The position numbers and the translations under genes are program-made. The notes beneath the pieces are model-generated. The model ran no database searches. It saw nothing but the letters and a program-made list of their open reading frames with translations, and had not been told where the DNA came from. DNA of 64,000 bases from Micropruina glycogenica (GTDB lineage Bacteria; Actinomycetota; Actinomycetes; Propionibacteriales; Propionibacteriaceae): the NCBI RefSeq assembly GCF_900289045.1, contig NZ_LT985188.1, positions 930,001 to 994,000 on the forward strand. The letters run 5' to 3'. Of the stretch, positions 8,909 through 17,381 are shown one piece after another. Each line of letters begins with the position of its first letter. Within the stretch, counting starts at the first letter, position 1.

Positions 8909-9199
8909 ATGTCGGAGGCAGAACCGGGCCGCACCCGGGGCGTCTACGGCATTTCGGTCGCCGCGGACCTCGTGGGAACGGGCGTTCAGAACCTGCGCGC
9001 CTACGAAGCCCGAGGACTACTCAGCCCGGTACGCACCGCCGGCGGCACCCGCCGCTACAGCGCAGACGACCTGGACCGGCTGCGCCGCATATGCGACCTG
9101 CTGGACGCCGGCCTTAACCTCGCCGGCATAGCCATGGTCATGCAACTTCAAGACGAGAACCACCAACTACGCGAGCAGACCACACCACCACACCAGTGA
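8909..9199 (+). CDS. hspR: HspR-like MerR-family repressor
   Basis: This is a 96-residue MerR-type regulator. The winged-helix region reads GVYGISVAADLVGTGVQNL then RAYEARGLLSP and GGTRRYSADDLDRL, followed by NLAGIAMVMQL and a short coiled coil. HspR autoregulates and represses heat-shock genes, often with DnaK as co-repressor. Start ATG 8909 follows AAGGG. It is divergent from hsp20 with the inverted repeat 8833-8855 between them. Unlike many actinobacteria it is not linked to dnaK here. Confidence 0.85.
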   Translation: MSEAEPGRTRGVYGISVAADLVGTGVQNLRAYEARGLLSPVRTAGGTRRYSADDLDRLRRICDLLDAGLNLAGIAMVMQLQDENHQLREQTTPPHQ

Positions 9200-9269
9200 C
9201 GGCACACGACCCAAACGCACTGAACTGCCGCACCCAGCGCGTTCGGTTGTGACGAGGAGCGCAGGTCGC

Positions 9270-9491
9270 CTACATCGGTGGCGGGTCGTTGCCTCGTGGC
9301 CCGTAGGCCAGCCAAGCACTTTCGCGGTCGGATCCTTCGAGCCACGTGATCGAGTACTCGGTGTCGTGGCTGCTGGGGATGAGCAGACCATTACGCATGT
9401 CGTCGACGACCGTCCGCACTTCCGTGCCGTCTTGCCATGTGGGGTAGTCCTCGATGACCTCTACTTGCCGATCGTCGGCCCAAAGGGATCT
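9270..9491 (-). pseudogene. remnant of an unknown small protein
   Basis: A 73-codon open frame has natural-looking composition (DDRQVEVIEDYPTWQDG, then EYSITWLEGSDRESAWL) but no start codon in frame. A stop lies at 9492-9494 and plausible N-terminal sequence continues in another frame (VFVKIPLG), suggesting a frameshift. No family is recognised. The length and charge resemble small immunity-type proteins, but that is only an impression. Confidence 0.4.
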
Positions 9492-9798
9492 TCACGAAAA
9501 CACGCTCTTGCCTGGTCAGCGGCTGACCGGGCGACCAGAAGTGCACGACGTTAGTCACTAACATGCCCACGGCTGGCCGCCACCCGAGCACGACCGCCTC
9601 AATGCCGCGACCGGGTCGGGATGCTCAGAGGCTCCGGGGCGCGACTCTGATCTCAATCTCGGACTTCTCACGGATGTTGCACGTAAGTTGCACGAAAGTG
9701 AATGCGCGGACCCAGACTCGTGTGTTTCACCTAGTCGGAAAGGGTTTAGTGCGGTGGGCGATACTGGGTTCGAAGCAGGTTGACCGCGATCGCCGGCC
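9492..9798. other. gene-free stretch left of IS5 copy 2
   Basis: I see no convincing gene here. It contains two close TTGCACG(A/T)AA-like motifs near 9677-9700 that resemble the GTGCAC-type repeats next to the integrases, but they are too short to interpret. Confidence 0.3.
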
Positions 9799-9802
9799 TT
9801 AG

Positions 9803-11006
9803 GGAACCGCTGATCAATGTGCCATTCGTGGCGTGAGTGACGGTGATCGCGGCGATCGTGCTCTTGGAGGGGTTGGGTGTGGGCGTTGTCGGCTGATCGA
9901 TTCGCTGCGGGGGGCCTGTTAGGGCGGTTTCGGGCAGGCTGACGCTATGCCGCCGCCATGGTGAGAGCGACGGCACGTGCCCGCATCAGCCAGTTCGCCA
10001 ACGCGAACGCGACGTGGAGATGATGGAGATTCTTCGCCAGGCCGCGGTAGCGGGTCTTGGTGAACCCGAAGTCTCGTTTGACGATCAGGAACGCGTGCTC
10101 GACCTTGGCCCGCACCCCGGCCTTGCGGGACTCGATCGCCCGCTCATGAGGATGCATCCTCGCCAACTGGCTCTTGCGGGCTGCAATGTGCCAGGTGACG
10201 CCGGCGAGATGGGGATCGCCGGTGATCTCCTCGCGTTTGTCGACACCCAGGTAACCGGCATCGCCCCACCCGGCAGTGTCATCGGGCCGCATCAGATGGA
10301 CAGCCTCGGTGATATCGGACACGTTCGCCGCGGTGGCGGTGACCGAGTGCACATATCCGGTGCCGGCATCGGTACCGATGTGGGCCTTCATCCCGAAGTA
10401 CCACTGATTGCCCTTGCGGGTCTGGTGCATCTCGGGATCCCTGGCACCGGCGGCGTTCTTGGTCGACGACGGTGCCGCAATGATCGTGGCGTCCACGATC
10501 GTCCCGCCCCGCATGATCCAACCCTCACGCTCAAACAGGTCGTTCTGCGCCGCCAGCAGCCTCTGGCCAAGCTGATGCTTCTCCAACAGGTGACGAAAGT
10601 GCAGCAATGTGGTCGCGTCGGGCACCTGCTCCACCGTGAAGTCCACACCCAGGAACCGGCGCATCGCGAACGAGTCGTAGATCGCGTCCTCGACCCCCTC
10701 ATCGGACAGGTTGAACCAAACCTGCAGCAAATACATGCGCAGCATCATCGCCAGCGGCTTCGCCTTCCGACCCGTCTTACCTGGCCGGTCCAGGTAGTAG
10801 TACGGCTCGATCAGATCGATCCACACCTGCCACGGGATCGTGGCCTCCATCTGCTCCAAGAACTGCTCACGTTTCGACACCCGCCGCCGATAGCCGTACT
10901 CGACATCGGCGAAAGAAGGCTGCTCGCTGTCCATACCCCCAACAATTTCGCGTCCCAACAGCCGAAGCCAGCCACCGAACCGCACACCACAAAGATCAGC
11001 GCATCC
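9803..11006 (-). mobile_element. IS5-family element, copy 2
   Basis: This 1204-bp complete element has ends GGAACCGCTGATC and GATCAGCGCATCC, flanked by TTAG duplications at 9799-9802 and 11007-11010. It is longer than copy 3 (1194 bp) largely because of a short duplication (GCGGCGATC) near 9850. The orientation is opposite to copies 1 and 3. Confidence 0.92.
9945..10934 (-). CDS. IS5-family transposase, copy 2
   Basis: This is a 329-residue IS5-type DDE transposase starting at ATG 10934 (MDSEQPSFADVEYG). Landmarks are the N-terminal DUF772-like region (WVDLIEPYYYLDRPG-like), IVDATIIAAPSSTKN with the first catalytic Asp, GYVHSVTATAANVSD with GDAGYLGVDKRE for the second Asp, and VEHAFLIVKRDFG for the Glu. 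It is intact and almost identical to copies 1 and 3, indicating recent movement. Confidence 0.95.
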   Translation of the reverse strand: MDSEQPSFADVEYGYRRRVSKREQFLEQMEATIPWQVWIDLIEPYYYLDRPGKTGRKAKPLAMMLRMYLLQVWFNLSDEGVEDAIYDSFAMRRFLGVDFTVEQVPDATTLLHFRHLLEKHQLGQRLLAAQNDLFEREGWIMRGGTIVDATIIAAPSSTKNAAGARDPEMHQTRKGNQWYFGMKAHIGTDAGTGYVHSVTATAANVSDITEAVHLMRPDDTAGWGDAGYLGVDKREEITGDPHLAGVTWHIAARKSQLARMHPHERAIESRKAGVRAKVEHAFLIVKRDFGFTKTRYRGLAKNLHHLHVAFALANWLMRARAVALTMAAA

Positions 11007-11205
11007 TTAGAGAGGTCGCCCGGCCGTGGGGTGGCGGCCAGGAGAGTCTCGGCGCGGCGTCGCACTGGTCAGTTAGGACGCCAGCCATCATGTCCGCCAG
11101 GATCTGCCGGATGATAATGACGATCCGCCAGCCCTGTCGGCTCATGAACGCGGGCGGAAGCGGCACCGTGCAACTGCGGTGGCCTGCCATTGGATGACCG
11201 TTGTC

Positions 11206-12387
11206 TCATCCATTCTGACTCGCCGCCATCTCCGACAGCGCCTCGGCGATCACCTTGTCCCGATCCTTCGCCGCGTGCTGGTATCGCATGGCCGCGCTCG
11301 GCGTCGAGTGCCCGAGTCGCTGCATCAACTCTGCCAGCGTCGCACCCGTCTGGGCCGCCAACGTGCCGCCGGTATGTCGAAGGTCGTGTAACCGGAGATC
11401 GGGCCTTCCAGCGGCTTCCCGCGCCTTGCAGAACCCTGTAGCAGACTCGTTGACTATGCGCCCCTTGATGATGCGTCGACGGCCCGGCTTGCCGTTCAGG
11501 GTGGACTGAGAGACCTGAGCGCCGTTGGCGCCAGGGAACAGCAGCCCGGACGGTCCCGGCTGAGCGTGCTCGTCCAGATGCGCCTTGACGAGCGGCACCA
11601 GGTGGGGCGGGATCGTCACGTCCCGCGCACCTGCGCCAGATTTCGGAGTAGTCACCCGGCGCTCGCCGTAGACGCGTACGACGCCGCGCCGCACACGGAC
11701 CTTGCCGGTGCCTAGACTCACGTCCTGGCGTCGAAGCTCGGCGACCTCGCCAAACCGGAGAGCGCACCACGTCATGAGCAGGATCGCCAACCGATACTTG
11801 GGCGCCATGTTGTCCACGATGATCGCGAGCTCATCCAGGGTCGCTGGCTCGGTCTCGTGCTTGGTCTTTGCCTTCGCTGCACCTTCAATCGCGGGCGGGT
11901 CGATCCTGCGGTCCTTCTTGGCGGCGGTCTTGAGGATGCCGCGCAGTAGCGCGTAGGCGTGCGCGTTGGCGGTCGGGGTCTTCGGCAGTCCTTCGCGCCA
12001 GGCGGTCAGCTCGTCCTCGGTGATGAGATGCATAGGGAGGTCGCCGAACGTAGGGTAGAGGCGGCTATCCAACAGCCACTCGTAGTGCTCCCGGGTGCGG
12101 TCCTTCAGCGGCTCGCCATCGTTGCGACGATGAGTGTCCAGCCACAAGGGCGCAAAGCTTCGCAAGGTTTCGCCGGAGGCGTGCTTGGAAGCAGCTCTGA
12201 TCTTCGGAGGCCGCCATTCGTCTCGCTCGATCAGCCGGGACTCGGCCGCTAACCACGCCTCGGCGTCCTGCCTTCGCTCGAACGTCACCGGGCCATAGTG
12301 GGTCGCGAGGTCCGGGCCGATGTAACCGGCCTGCCATCGCCCGCTCGCGCGCTTTCGGACCCTGCCGAAACCTCGGCGTCCTGCCAT
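11206..12387 (-). CDS. tyrosine integrase (phage/ICE type)
   Basis: This is a 393-residue site-specific recombinase. An N-terminal SAM-like/arm-binding region starts MAGRRGFGRVRKRASGRW, and a core-binding domain covers about residues 75-170. The catalytic domain carries the expected residues: Arg in CALRFGEVAEL, His and Arg in LHDLRHTGGT, His in LGHSTPS and the nucleophile Tyr in MRYQHAAK. Start ATG 12387 has GGAGGG upstream. It is complete and probably active, but no matching cargo is visible because IS5 copy 2 sits downstream. Confidence 0.92.
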   Translation of the reverse strand: MAGRRGFGRVRKRASGRWQAGYIGPDLATHYGPVTFERRQDAEAWLAAESRLIERDEWRPPKIRAASKHASGETLRSFAPLWLDTHRRNDGEPLKDRTREHYEWLLDSRLYPTFGDLPMHLITEDELTAWREGLPKTPTANAHAYALLRGILKTAAKKDRRIDPPAIEGAAKAKTKHETEPATLDELAIIVDNMAPKYRLAILLMTWCALRFGEVAELRRQDVSLGTGKVRVRRGVVRVYGERRVTTPKSGAGARDVTIPPHLVPLVKAHLDEHAQPGPSGLLFPGANGAQVSQSTLNGKPGRRRIIKGRIVNESATGFCKAREAAGRPDLRLHDLRHTGGTLAAQTGATLAELMQRLGHSTPSAAMRYQHAAKDRDKVIAEALSEMAASQNG

Positions 12388-12566
12388 CTCTGAACCCTCC
12401 AATGGAGCCCACCGTGGGCAACATATGGGCAATATAACAGCCCATCTTTGGCTAGTTTTGCCTACTTGTGCGCGATCGTCCTGTCGCGTTACTGTGCCGC
12501 TTAAGGCCTAGTCAGCACGTTGTGAATCGCCGGTTCGGCCAGTCGGGGGAGTCCGGGGACCGTACA

Positions 12567-12590
12567 GTTTCGAGTCCAGGCGGGGGAGCC
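12567..12590 (+). repeat. integrase-linked direct repeat, copy 1
   Basis: The sequence ending CAGGCGGGGGAGCC recurs at 14091-14112, each time upstream of an integrase start. It resembles the T-arm and acceptor end of a tRNA (GTTCGAGTC...), so it may be an attachment-site core. I could not fold a complete tRNA around either copy. Confidence 0.45.
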
Positions 12591-12651
12591 CTACTGCAAA
12601 CAGCCCCTGACTAGGATTTTCAGGGTGATCACCTCAGGCCAAACACTCCCC

Positions 12652-12673
12652 TCGTGCACCAATCGTGCACCAA
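12652..12673 (+). repeat. tandem 11-bp repeat upstream of integrase
   Basis: Two exact tandem copies of TCGTGCACCAA lie 265 bp upstream of the integrase start. A near-identical pair occurs at 13939-13960, upstream of the integrase fragment. Spaced short repeats at this location are typical arm-type integrase or excisionase sites; that role is inferred. Confidence 0.5.
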
Positions 12674-12973
12674 CGTCGACCACGAAGGGCCGGACGTAGT
12701 TGGCGCCGCTCAAAGCAAGGCGCCGGCATCATGGCGGGGTCGGGGATACGCGGCGGTAGGCTTCACGTTGAAAGTGCTTCCTTTGGTGGGTGTATGCGTG
12801 TTCGACAACCACATGTCGACCTAGATGCGAGAGTCGTCGAACAAGGACCTACGACAAGAACACAAACCCGTTGCCCGTCACGAATAAGTCCACCACGCCC
12901 AGATCGGCAATAGGTGGCGGTGGCCACCTGCGCGCAAGGCAACGCCTCCGGCCGCGGCCGCACCGTGGAAACC

Positions 12974-13384
12974 TTATTCGATCTCAGTACATTGGATGGA
13001 GCATCTAGTCGCCATAAACGAGAACTTCTCGTCAGCAAGTTCCATTTCGAAAAGATAGGTGCAGTCCCAAGTAAACGACCGAATCTGACTATTCTGGAGC
13101 GAATCTTTCTGGATCTCCTTGGAATAGGACGACCAACTCTGAATAGAGACGTTGTTGAACTCAAGCGTAAAACACCCAAGTTCCGGTGAAGGGGGGCCGA
13201 CCGTGCTGTCCAGATCCCACTCAAATCGGATGACTAGGGTTGCGGTACGCGGAAAATACGAGATTTCGACACAATCCACCTCATGCAAAAGAACGGTCCC
13301 GTGGGCGGTTTCGAACTCATACAGACTACCACCCTCGGCCAACAGTGACGGTTTGGGCGAAAGGCCTGTCAGTGAACTCATCAT
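12974..13384 (-). CDS. low-GC hypothetical protein
   Basis: This is a 136-residue protein starting at ATG 13384 with AGAGAAG upstream. Its codon use is clearly more AT-rich than the neighbours (many AAT, TTC, GAA, ATT codons). It reads as a soluble beta-rich protein with many aromatic residues (CVEISYFPRTATLVIRFEW). It has no recognised domain. Size, composition and position between an integrase and an integrase fragment resemble immunity or small cargo genes, which is inference. Confidence 0.6.
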   Translation of the reverse strand: MMSSLTGLSPKPSLLAEGGSLYEFETAHGTVLLHEVDCVEISYFPRTATLVIRFEWDLDSTVGPPSPELGCFTLEFNNVSIQSWSSYSKEIQKDSLQNSQIRSFTWDCTYLFEMELADEKFSFMATRCSIQCTEIE

Positions 13385-13415
13385 ATTCTTCTCTGGTCGC
13401 TGTTGGCTCGCGGTA

Positions 13416-13913
13416 TCAACGAGCTCGGGTGTGCCACCAGACACGTGTGACGTGTCGGCCCCTCATGGGATTGGCATTGGACCGCTTCCCCCAACCATTT
13501 GTATTCCGGAGTTCACGGTCGAGCCACTGGGTCAACCGATCCTCGGTGAGCGACCGCATCGGCAGATTGCCCAGGTGCGGCAGGATGCGTCCGTGCAGAA
13601 GCTTGCCGTAGTGTTCGCGCGTCCGCGCCTTCAACGGTTGCCCGTCACTGCGCTTGTGGGTCTCCAACCACCCTGTAGCGAAATCATCCAACGTGGATCC
13701 GGGTCGGTACTTCACCTGCGATCGCGCCGTCGGCGCGGTCCACTCGTCCCGCTCGATGATGCGATACTCATCGCGCAGCCAGCCCTGGGAGTCGAGTTTG
13801 GTCTGGAAGGTCGTGGGCGCGTTATGGCGCCGCAGGTCGGGGCCGATGTAGCTGGCCTGGTACCTGCCCGACGGCAGACTGCGCAGCTTCCCGAAACCCC
13901 GCCGCTGCGACAT
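13416..13913 (-). pseudogene. tyrosine integrase, N-terminal fragment
   Basis: This frame encodes the arm-binding and core-binding parts of an integrase related to the one at 11206-12387 (MSQRRGFGKLRSLPSGRYQ, TTFQTKLDSQGWL, KARTREHYGKLL). Homology ends near 13470 (LTQWLDREL), and the whole catalytic domain with its Arg, His and Tyr residues is absent. The low-GC gene 12974-13384 now occupies the place where the catalytic half would lie. It is a deletion remnant. Confidence 0.8.
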
Positions 13914-13938
13914 GGAAGCACTCCTTTAATGGACCCAG

Positions 13939-13960
13939 TCGTGCACCATACGTGCACCAA
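13939..13960 (+). repeat. tandem GTGCACCA repeat, second site
   Basis: TCGTGCACCAT followed by ACGTGCACCAA matches 20 of 22 positions of the tandem repeat at 12652-12673. It lies just upstream of the integrase fragment. Confidence 0.5.
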
Positions 13961-14090
13961 GGTAGCCCATTTTGGCCACAATCTGCCAACTCGTCCAACC
14001 TCGAACTCTCCCCATCTGTTCACCGAAACACCTAGTGAAAGCACCATTCACCAGGTCTGTTCCAGACGGGGAAGTCACCCCCCGATTCTG

Positions 14091-14112
14091 GTTCGAGTCA
14101 GGCGGGGGAGCC
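14091..14112 (+). repeat. integrase-linked direct repeat, copy 2
   Basis: GTTCGAGTCAGGCGGGGGAG (plus CC) repeats the motif at 12567-12590 with one missing base and one missing T. The 250 bp that follow (to 14363) hold no gene that I can support. Confidence 0.45.
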
Positions 14113-14363
14113 ATTGCTAATTCCCCTATGACAAGGGAATATGGCGAGTTCGGGGAGTTTGGTCCACGATTTTGCATCTTCTGTGCATCTCAGACTTTCC
14201 AACTTTGGGGCTAGAGGAAGTCATCGTGCGCTGCCAAGCTCCGCCCGAAGGGCTCCCGGCCAGGTCCTCTCACCGGAGTCCGACGCGCACGAAGGGCGGC
14301 ACTTGAGGGCGGTCGTGCTCGGGGAGGCCGAAGCCGAAGGGGACCCTCGCACACCGCGGCAGA

Positions 14364-14486
14364 TCAGGTCGATTCGCGCGGCACGAGCACGGCGGATGCT
14401 AGACGGGCCCGGCGCCGTCGACGTGCACCCACGCTGATGATGAACGCCAGCAGCAGCACACCCAAACCGCCCGGCAACTCGACCAT
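14364..14486 (-). CDS. small single-pass membrane protein (40 aa)
   Basis: This short frame (ATG 14486) has one hydrophobic segment (GGLGVLLLAFIISVG, residues 6-20) followed by an Arg-rich stretch (ARRRRRARLAS), giving a probable N-out/C-in single-pass topology. It lies 27 bp after the lipoprotein gene and on the same strand. The ribosome site is weak. It may be real as the last gene of the cluster, but its shortness makes this uncertain. Confidence 0.4.
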   Translation of the reverse strand: MVELPGGLGVLLLAFIISVGARRRRRARLASAVLVPREST

Positions 14487-14513
14487 GCCGTCACCGTAGC
14501 CGCATCGGCGGGG

Positions 14514-14984
14514 TCAGCAGAGCCCGATGGGTTCACCGCCCACACCGTCGCGCCCGATCGTGATGCTGCGCTCACACACCCGCAACGTGGTGGGGTCGGG
14601 CAGTCGATCGCGGGGCACCGCGAAACTGACCAGCGTGTCGACCGCGCGCACGCAGTTGCGGTTCTGCGTCGCCCCGTAGGCGACGGTCAACAGCGACGGC
14701 TCCGACTTGGCGCAGGCGTCGTAGTAGAGCGTGACCACCACCTGGCTGGCCCGATCAACGCCCCGGAGCCGCTGGGTGAGCGCATCGTCGCCCAGGCCTG
14801 CCACCAGGGAGATCAGTGGTTCGATGTCGCTGCCCGCATGCACCCAGGTGACCGGTGCGCTGGTCGGTGACTTGTCGCGCACGTACCCGATGGAGCCCAG
14901 GTTCTGCCCGATCGCCGGTGCCGAACAGCCGGAGCTCGCCAGGGCGAACGCGACCGTTGCGAGCAGAACCGAGCGAGCGTGCAT
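14514..14984 (-). CDS. lipoprotein of unknown function
   Basis: This 156-residue protein has a signal peptide ending in a lipobox (ALASSGC, Cys at residue 20), so it is probably anchored outside the membrane. The mature part contains several further Cys residues (CAKSE, RNCVRAVD, RVCERS, final GLC) that could form disulphides. No domain is recognised. It is the last well-supported gene of a minus-strand cluster that begins with the TspO-like gene, 15 bp after the MBL-fold gene. Confidence 0.75.
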   Translation of the reverse strand: MHARSVLLATVAFALASSGCSAPAIGQNLGSIGYVRDKSPTSAPVTWVHAGSDIEPLISLVAGLGDDALTQRLRGVDRASQVVVTLYYDACAKSEPSLLTVAYGATQNRNCVRAVDTLVSFAVPRDRLPDPTTLRVCERSITIGRDGVGGEPIGLC

Positions 14985-14999
14985 GCCCCGAACCTAACC

Positions 15000-15815
15000 T
15001 CACACGAGGTCGTCGTGGGCCCCCGTGATCCACGCCACGTACCGATCGGCAGAGAAGTGCACGATGTTGGCGGCGCCGGCAGCCAGCCGTCCGGCGAAGT
15101 TGTCGTACAGCCGGTCGTAGTCGAAGGCGTCGAAGCCGGCCACGATCTGCCCGATTGCCCGCGGTGACAGGGGAATCAGGTTGGGGTAGCTGCGCAGAAA
15201 CGACACGTTGCCGTCCGGACGCACCGAGCACGCGTCGCCCACCAGCAGCACCCCGGCGCCGTCCGCCCCGGGCCACCGCACGATGGTCTGGCCGCGAAAG
15301 TGCCCGCCGACCTGTCGCGCCGGCACCCCCGGCAGCACGTCGAACGGCTGCGACCACGAGACGAGGAGCGGGTCGGTGCGCTGCACCCAGGCCAGGTCGG
15401 CGTCGGCCACGTAGACCGGCACGCCGCCCAGGGCGTGGCTCCAGGCGACCTGCGAGCCGTACATGTGCGGGTGGCTGGCCATGATCGCCGCGACCCCGCC
15501 CAACTCGCCGATCAGCCGCAGCGCCTCGGGCGCCACGAACGGGGGCACGTCGAACAGCAGGTGGCCGCCGGGCGTCCTGGCCAGCAGCGCGGTCTGCCCG
15601 ATGCCCACCTTCGGCTCGGCGGTGAAGCCCCACAGGTCGGGCTCGAGCTCTTCCACGCGCAGCCCGAAGCCCGCGTCAACCAGTTCGCTCGCGGTCGTCC
15701 ACGCCGGCCCGGACGGCAGCACGTACTGCCGCTCGTCGGTGCAGATCGCGCAGGCCGCGGGGGGCTGGTCGGCGGGCGATTGTTCGACGCCGCAGGTGCG
15801 GCAGATCCATGGCAT
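15000..15815 (-). CDS. MBL-fold protein with N-terminal zinc ribbon
   Basis: This 271-residue metallo-beta-lactamase-fold protein has a rubredoxin-like ribbon at residues 1-30 (CRTCG and CAIC pairs). The usual HxHxDH metal motif is replaced by SHPHMYGS, so only part of the site is kept. Later family landmarks (GHFRGQT, LVGDACS) are present. It may be a variant hydrolase or redox protein with altered metal binding. The start is taken at MPWICRTCG, 10 bp after the DUF1345 gene. Confidence 0.75.
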   Translation of the reverse strand: MPWICRTCGVEQSPADQPPAACAICTDERQYVLPSGPAWTTASELVDAGFGLRVEELEPDLWGFTAEPKVGIGQTALLARTPGGHLLFDVPPFVAPEALRLIGELGGVAAIMASHPHMYGSQVAWSHALGGVPVYVADADLAWVQRTDPLLVSWSQPFDVLPGVPARQVGGHFRGQTIVRWPGADGAGVLLVGDACSVRPDGNVSFLRSYPNLIPLSPRAIGQIVAGFDAFDYDRLYDNFAGRLAAGAANIVHFSADRYVAWITGAHDDLV

Positions 15816-15825
15816 GCCGACCACG

Positions 15826-16455
15826 CTACGACTGCGAGGCCAGTTGCACCACGAGGTTGATGGTGCAGGCCAACACCACGGCGCCGAGCAAATACGACAA
15901 CAGTGCGTGGCCCAGCGCCGCCCGTCGCACCACCCGGGTCTGCAGGGTGGTGTCGCTGACTTGGTAGGTCATGCCCAAGGTGAAGGCCAGGTAGGCGAAG
16001 TCGTGGTAGTCGGGGTCGTCGCCGCTGAAGTCGACGCCGGCGCGCTTGGGGTCGGTGAAGTAGAGCCGCGCGTAGCGCACCGTGTAGAGGGTGTGCACGA
16101 GCACCCACGAACTCACCACCACCACCGCGCCCAGGGTGGCGTCAACCGCGGTGCTGGCCACGTGCTGGGCGCCGGCGAGCAGAAAGCCCACCCCCGCCAC
16201 GCTGGCCAGCGACGCCAGAATCAGCGTGGCGGTTACGGCCGCGTGGCTCGGATCCTCGATCGTGGCGTGCTCGCGGGTCTGCTCGGGTGTGAATGGCCAC
16301 AGCGCCATCAGGGTGCGCACGCAGAAAGTCAGGCAGAAGCCCACCCAACCCGCGGCAACGGCCGCCACCCCGAGCCACGGCCACACCAGCACGGCCACGA
16401 TCACGCCGACGACCGCGGCGACCACCGATCGAAGCCAGGCCGGGCGAAGCTTCAT
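15826..16455 (-). CDS. DUF1345 membrane protein
   Basis: This 209-residue integral membrane protein has about five hydrophobic segments. It carries the DUF1345 pattern: a WVLVHTLYTVRYARLYF segment and a following DYHDFAYLAFTLGMTYQVSD block, both characteristic of the family. The function of DUF1345 proteins is unknown. Start ATG 16455 is preferred over an upstream ATG that would overlap the TspO-like gene. It is co-oriented with its neighbours at 10-31 bp spacing. Confidence 0.8.
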   Translation of the reverse strand: MKLRPAWLRSVVAAVVGVIVAVLVWPWLGVAAVAAGWVGFCLTFCVRTLMALWPFTPEQTREHATIEDPSHAAVTATLILASLASVAGVGFLLAGAQHVASTAVDATLGAVVVVSSWVLVHTLYTVRYARLYFTDPKRAGVDFSGDDPDYHDFAYLAFTLGMTYQVSDTTLQTRVVRRAALGHALLSYLLGAVVLACTINLVVQLASQS

Positions 16456-16486
16456 GGGGCTCAGTGAACCACCGGACGGCACGGGG

Positions 16487-17257
16487 TCAGGCCCGCACAC
16501 GCGCGCTCAGCAGATGCGCGGCCAGAACTCCGGCGGCCACCACCGCGGCCACGGTGCCGACCACCAGCGACTGGGGCTGCACCAGCAGCCGTCCGATCGC
16601 GATCCAGGCCAGCCCCCACGCCATCGCCACCCCGATCGCGTACTGGCCCGGCATGCGCCGGCTGAGGAACACCCCGAGGGCCCCGGCCACCAGCAGCACG
16701 ATCACCGCGACGATGCGTTCGGCGGCGCCGAGTCGCACACCGGTGCCCACAGCGGCGGCGGTCACGTTGGCGACGGTGGCCACGCACACCCAGCCCAGGT
16801 AGAGCCCGAACGTGACGTACACCACCAGCAGTTCGGCAAGGCTGTGTGGGCCGTGCCCCACCAGGTTCAGGCACAGCCGGCCCAGCACGTAGGCCAGCAG
16901 GGCGATCACCAGCACGCTGACCCACAGCCAGCCCGCTTGTGTAACGCCCAGCCAGGCACCGTTCAGCAACAACGAAGCCGCCGCCCACCAGCCAGTGGCG
17001 CGAGCCGTGCGCGAGTGCGCCTGGGCCGGCAGCCACTGCCAGATCACGTACCCGACCAGGCCCACGTAGATCACCGACCAGATGCTGAAGGCCTGCGATG
17101 CCGGGGTGAGCAGGGTGGCGTCGGCCCGCAGGGCGCCACCGGCGCTGTTCTGCACCTGCGTGCCGATGATGCCGAGACCGGCCAGGGTGCCGATCAAGCC
17201 GGCGACGAAGCCGACGGTCACGGCCCACTGGCGCAGGCGGTCGGAGCGCGAAGTCAT
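16487..17257 (-). CDS. TspO/MBR-family membrane protein
   Basis: This 256-residue polytopic protein of the tryptophan-rich sensory protein (TspO/MBR) superfamily has many Trp residues in membrane segments (ASQAFSIWSVIYVGLVGYVI, TGWWAAASLLLNGAWLGV). TspO proteins bind tetrapyrroles and other hydrophobic ligands. This is the longer variant common in actinobacteria. ATG 17257 has AGGA about 8 nt upstream and is preferred to ATG 17278. It heads the minus-strand cluster. Confidence 0.75.
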   Translation of the reverse strand: MTSRSDRLRQWAVTVGFVAGLIGTLAGLGIIGTQVQNSAGGALRADATLLTPASQAFSIWSVIYVGLVGYVIWQWLPAQAHSRTARATGWWAAASLLLNGAWLGVTQAGWLWVSVLVIALLAYVLGRLCLNLVGHGPHSLAELLVVYVTFGLYLGWVCVATVANVTAAAVGTGVRLGAAERIVAVIVLLVAGALGVFLSRRMPGQYAIGVAMAWGLAWIAIGRLLVQPQSLVVGTVAAVVAAGVLAAHLLSARVRA

Positions 17258-17381
17258 GGAAAGTCCTGTTTCTGCCATCGAAAACAGGGTAGCCAACGGT
17301 GCCGCACGCGCAGCCCCACCCGAAACGGCGAATCGTGCACTGGGGTGGACGGCGCCGTCCCCGCCGTGTGACGGTGGGGCC

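Larger units (their letters stand above)
12388..12973. other. gene-free integrase upstream region
   Basis: There is no convincing gene in these ~590 bp. They hold the candidate attachment core 12567-12590 and the tandem repeat 12652-12673 listed separately. Confidence 0.45.

Noticed and set aside
9764-9790. tRNA-like T-loop (GGGTTCGAAGC) left of IS5 copy 2
   Set aside because: No acceptor, D or anticodon stems could be folded around it.
14141-14437. plus-strand 98-codon frame after the second integrase repeat
   Set aside because: It has no ribosome site, Arg/Ala/Pro-biased composition and overlaps a better minus-strand small membrane-protein frame.
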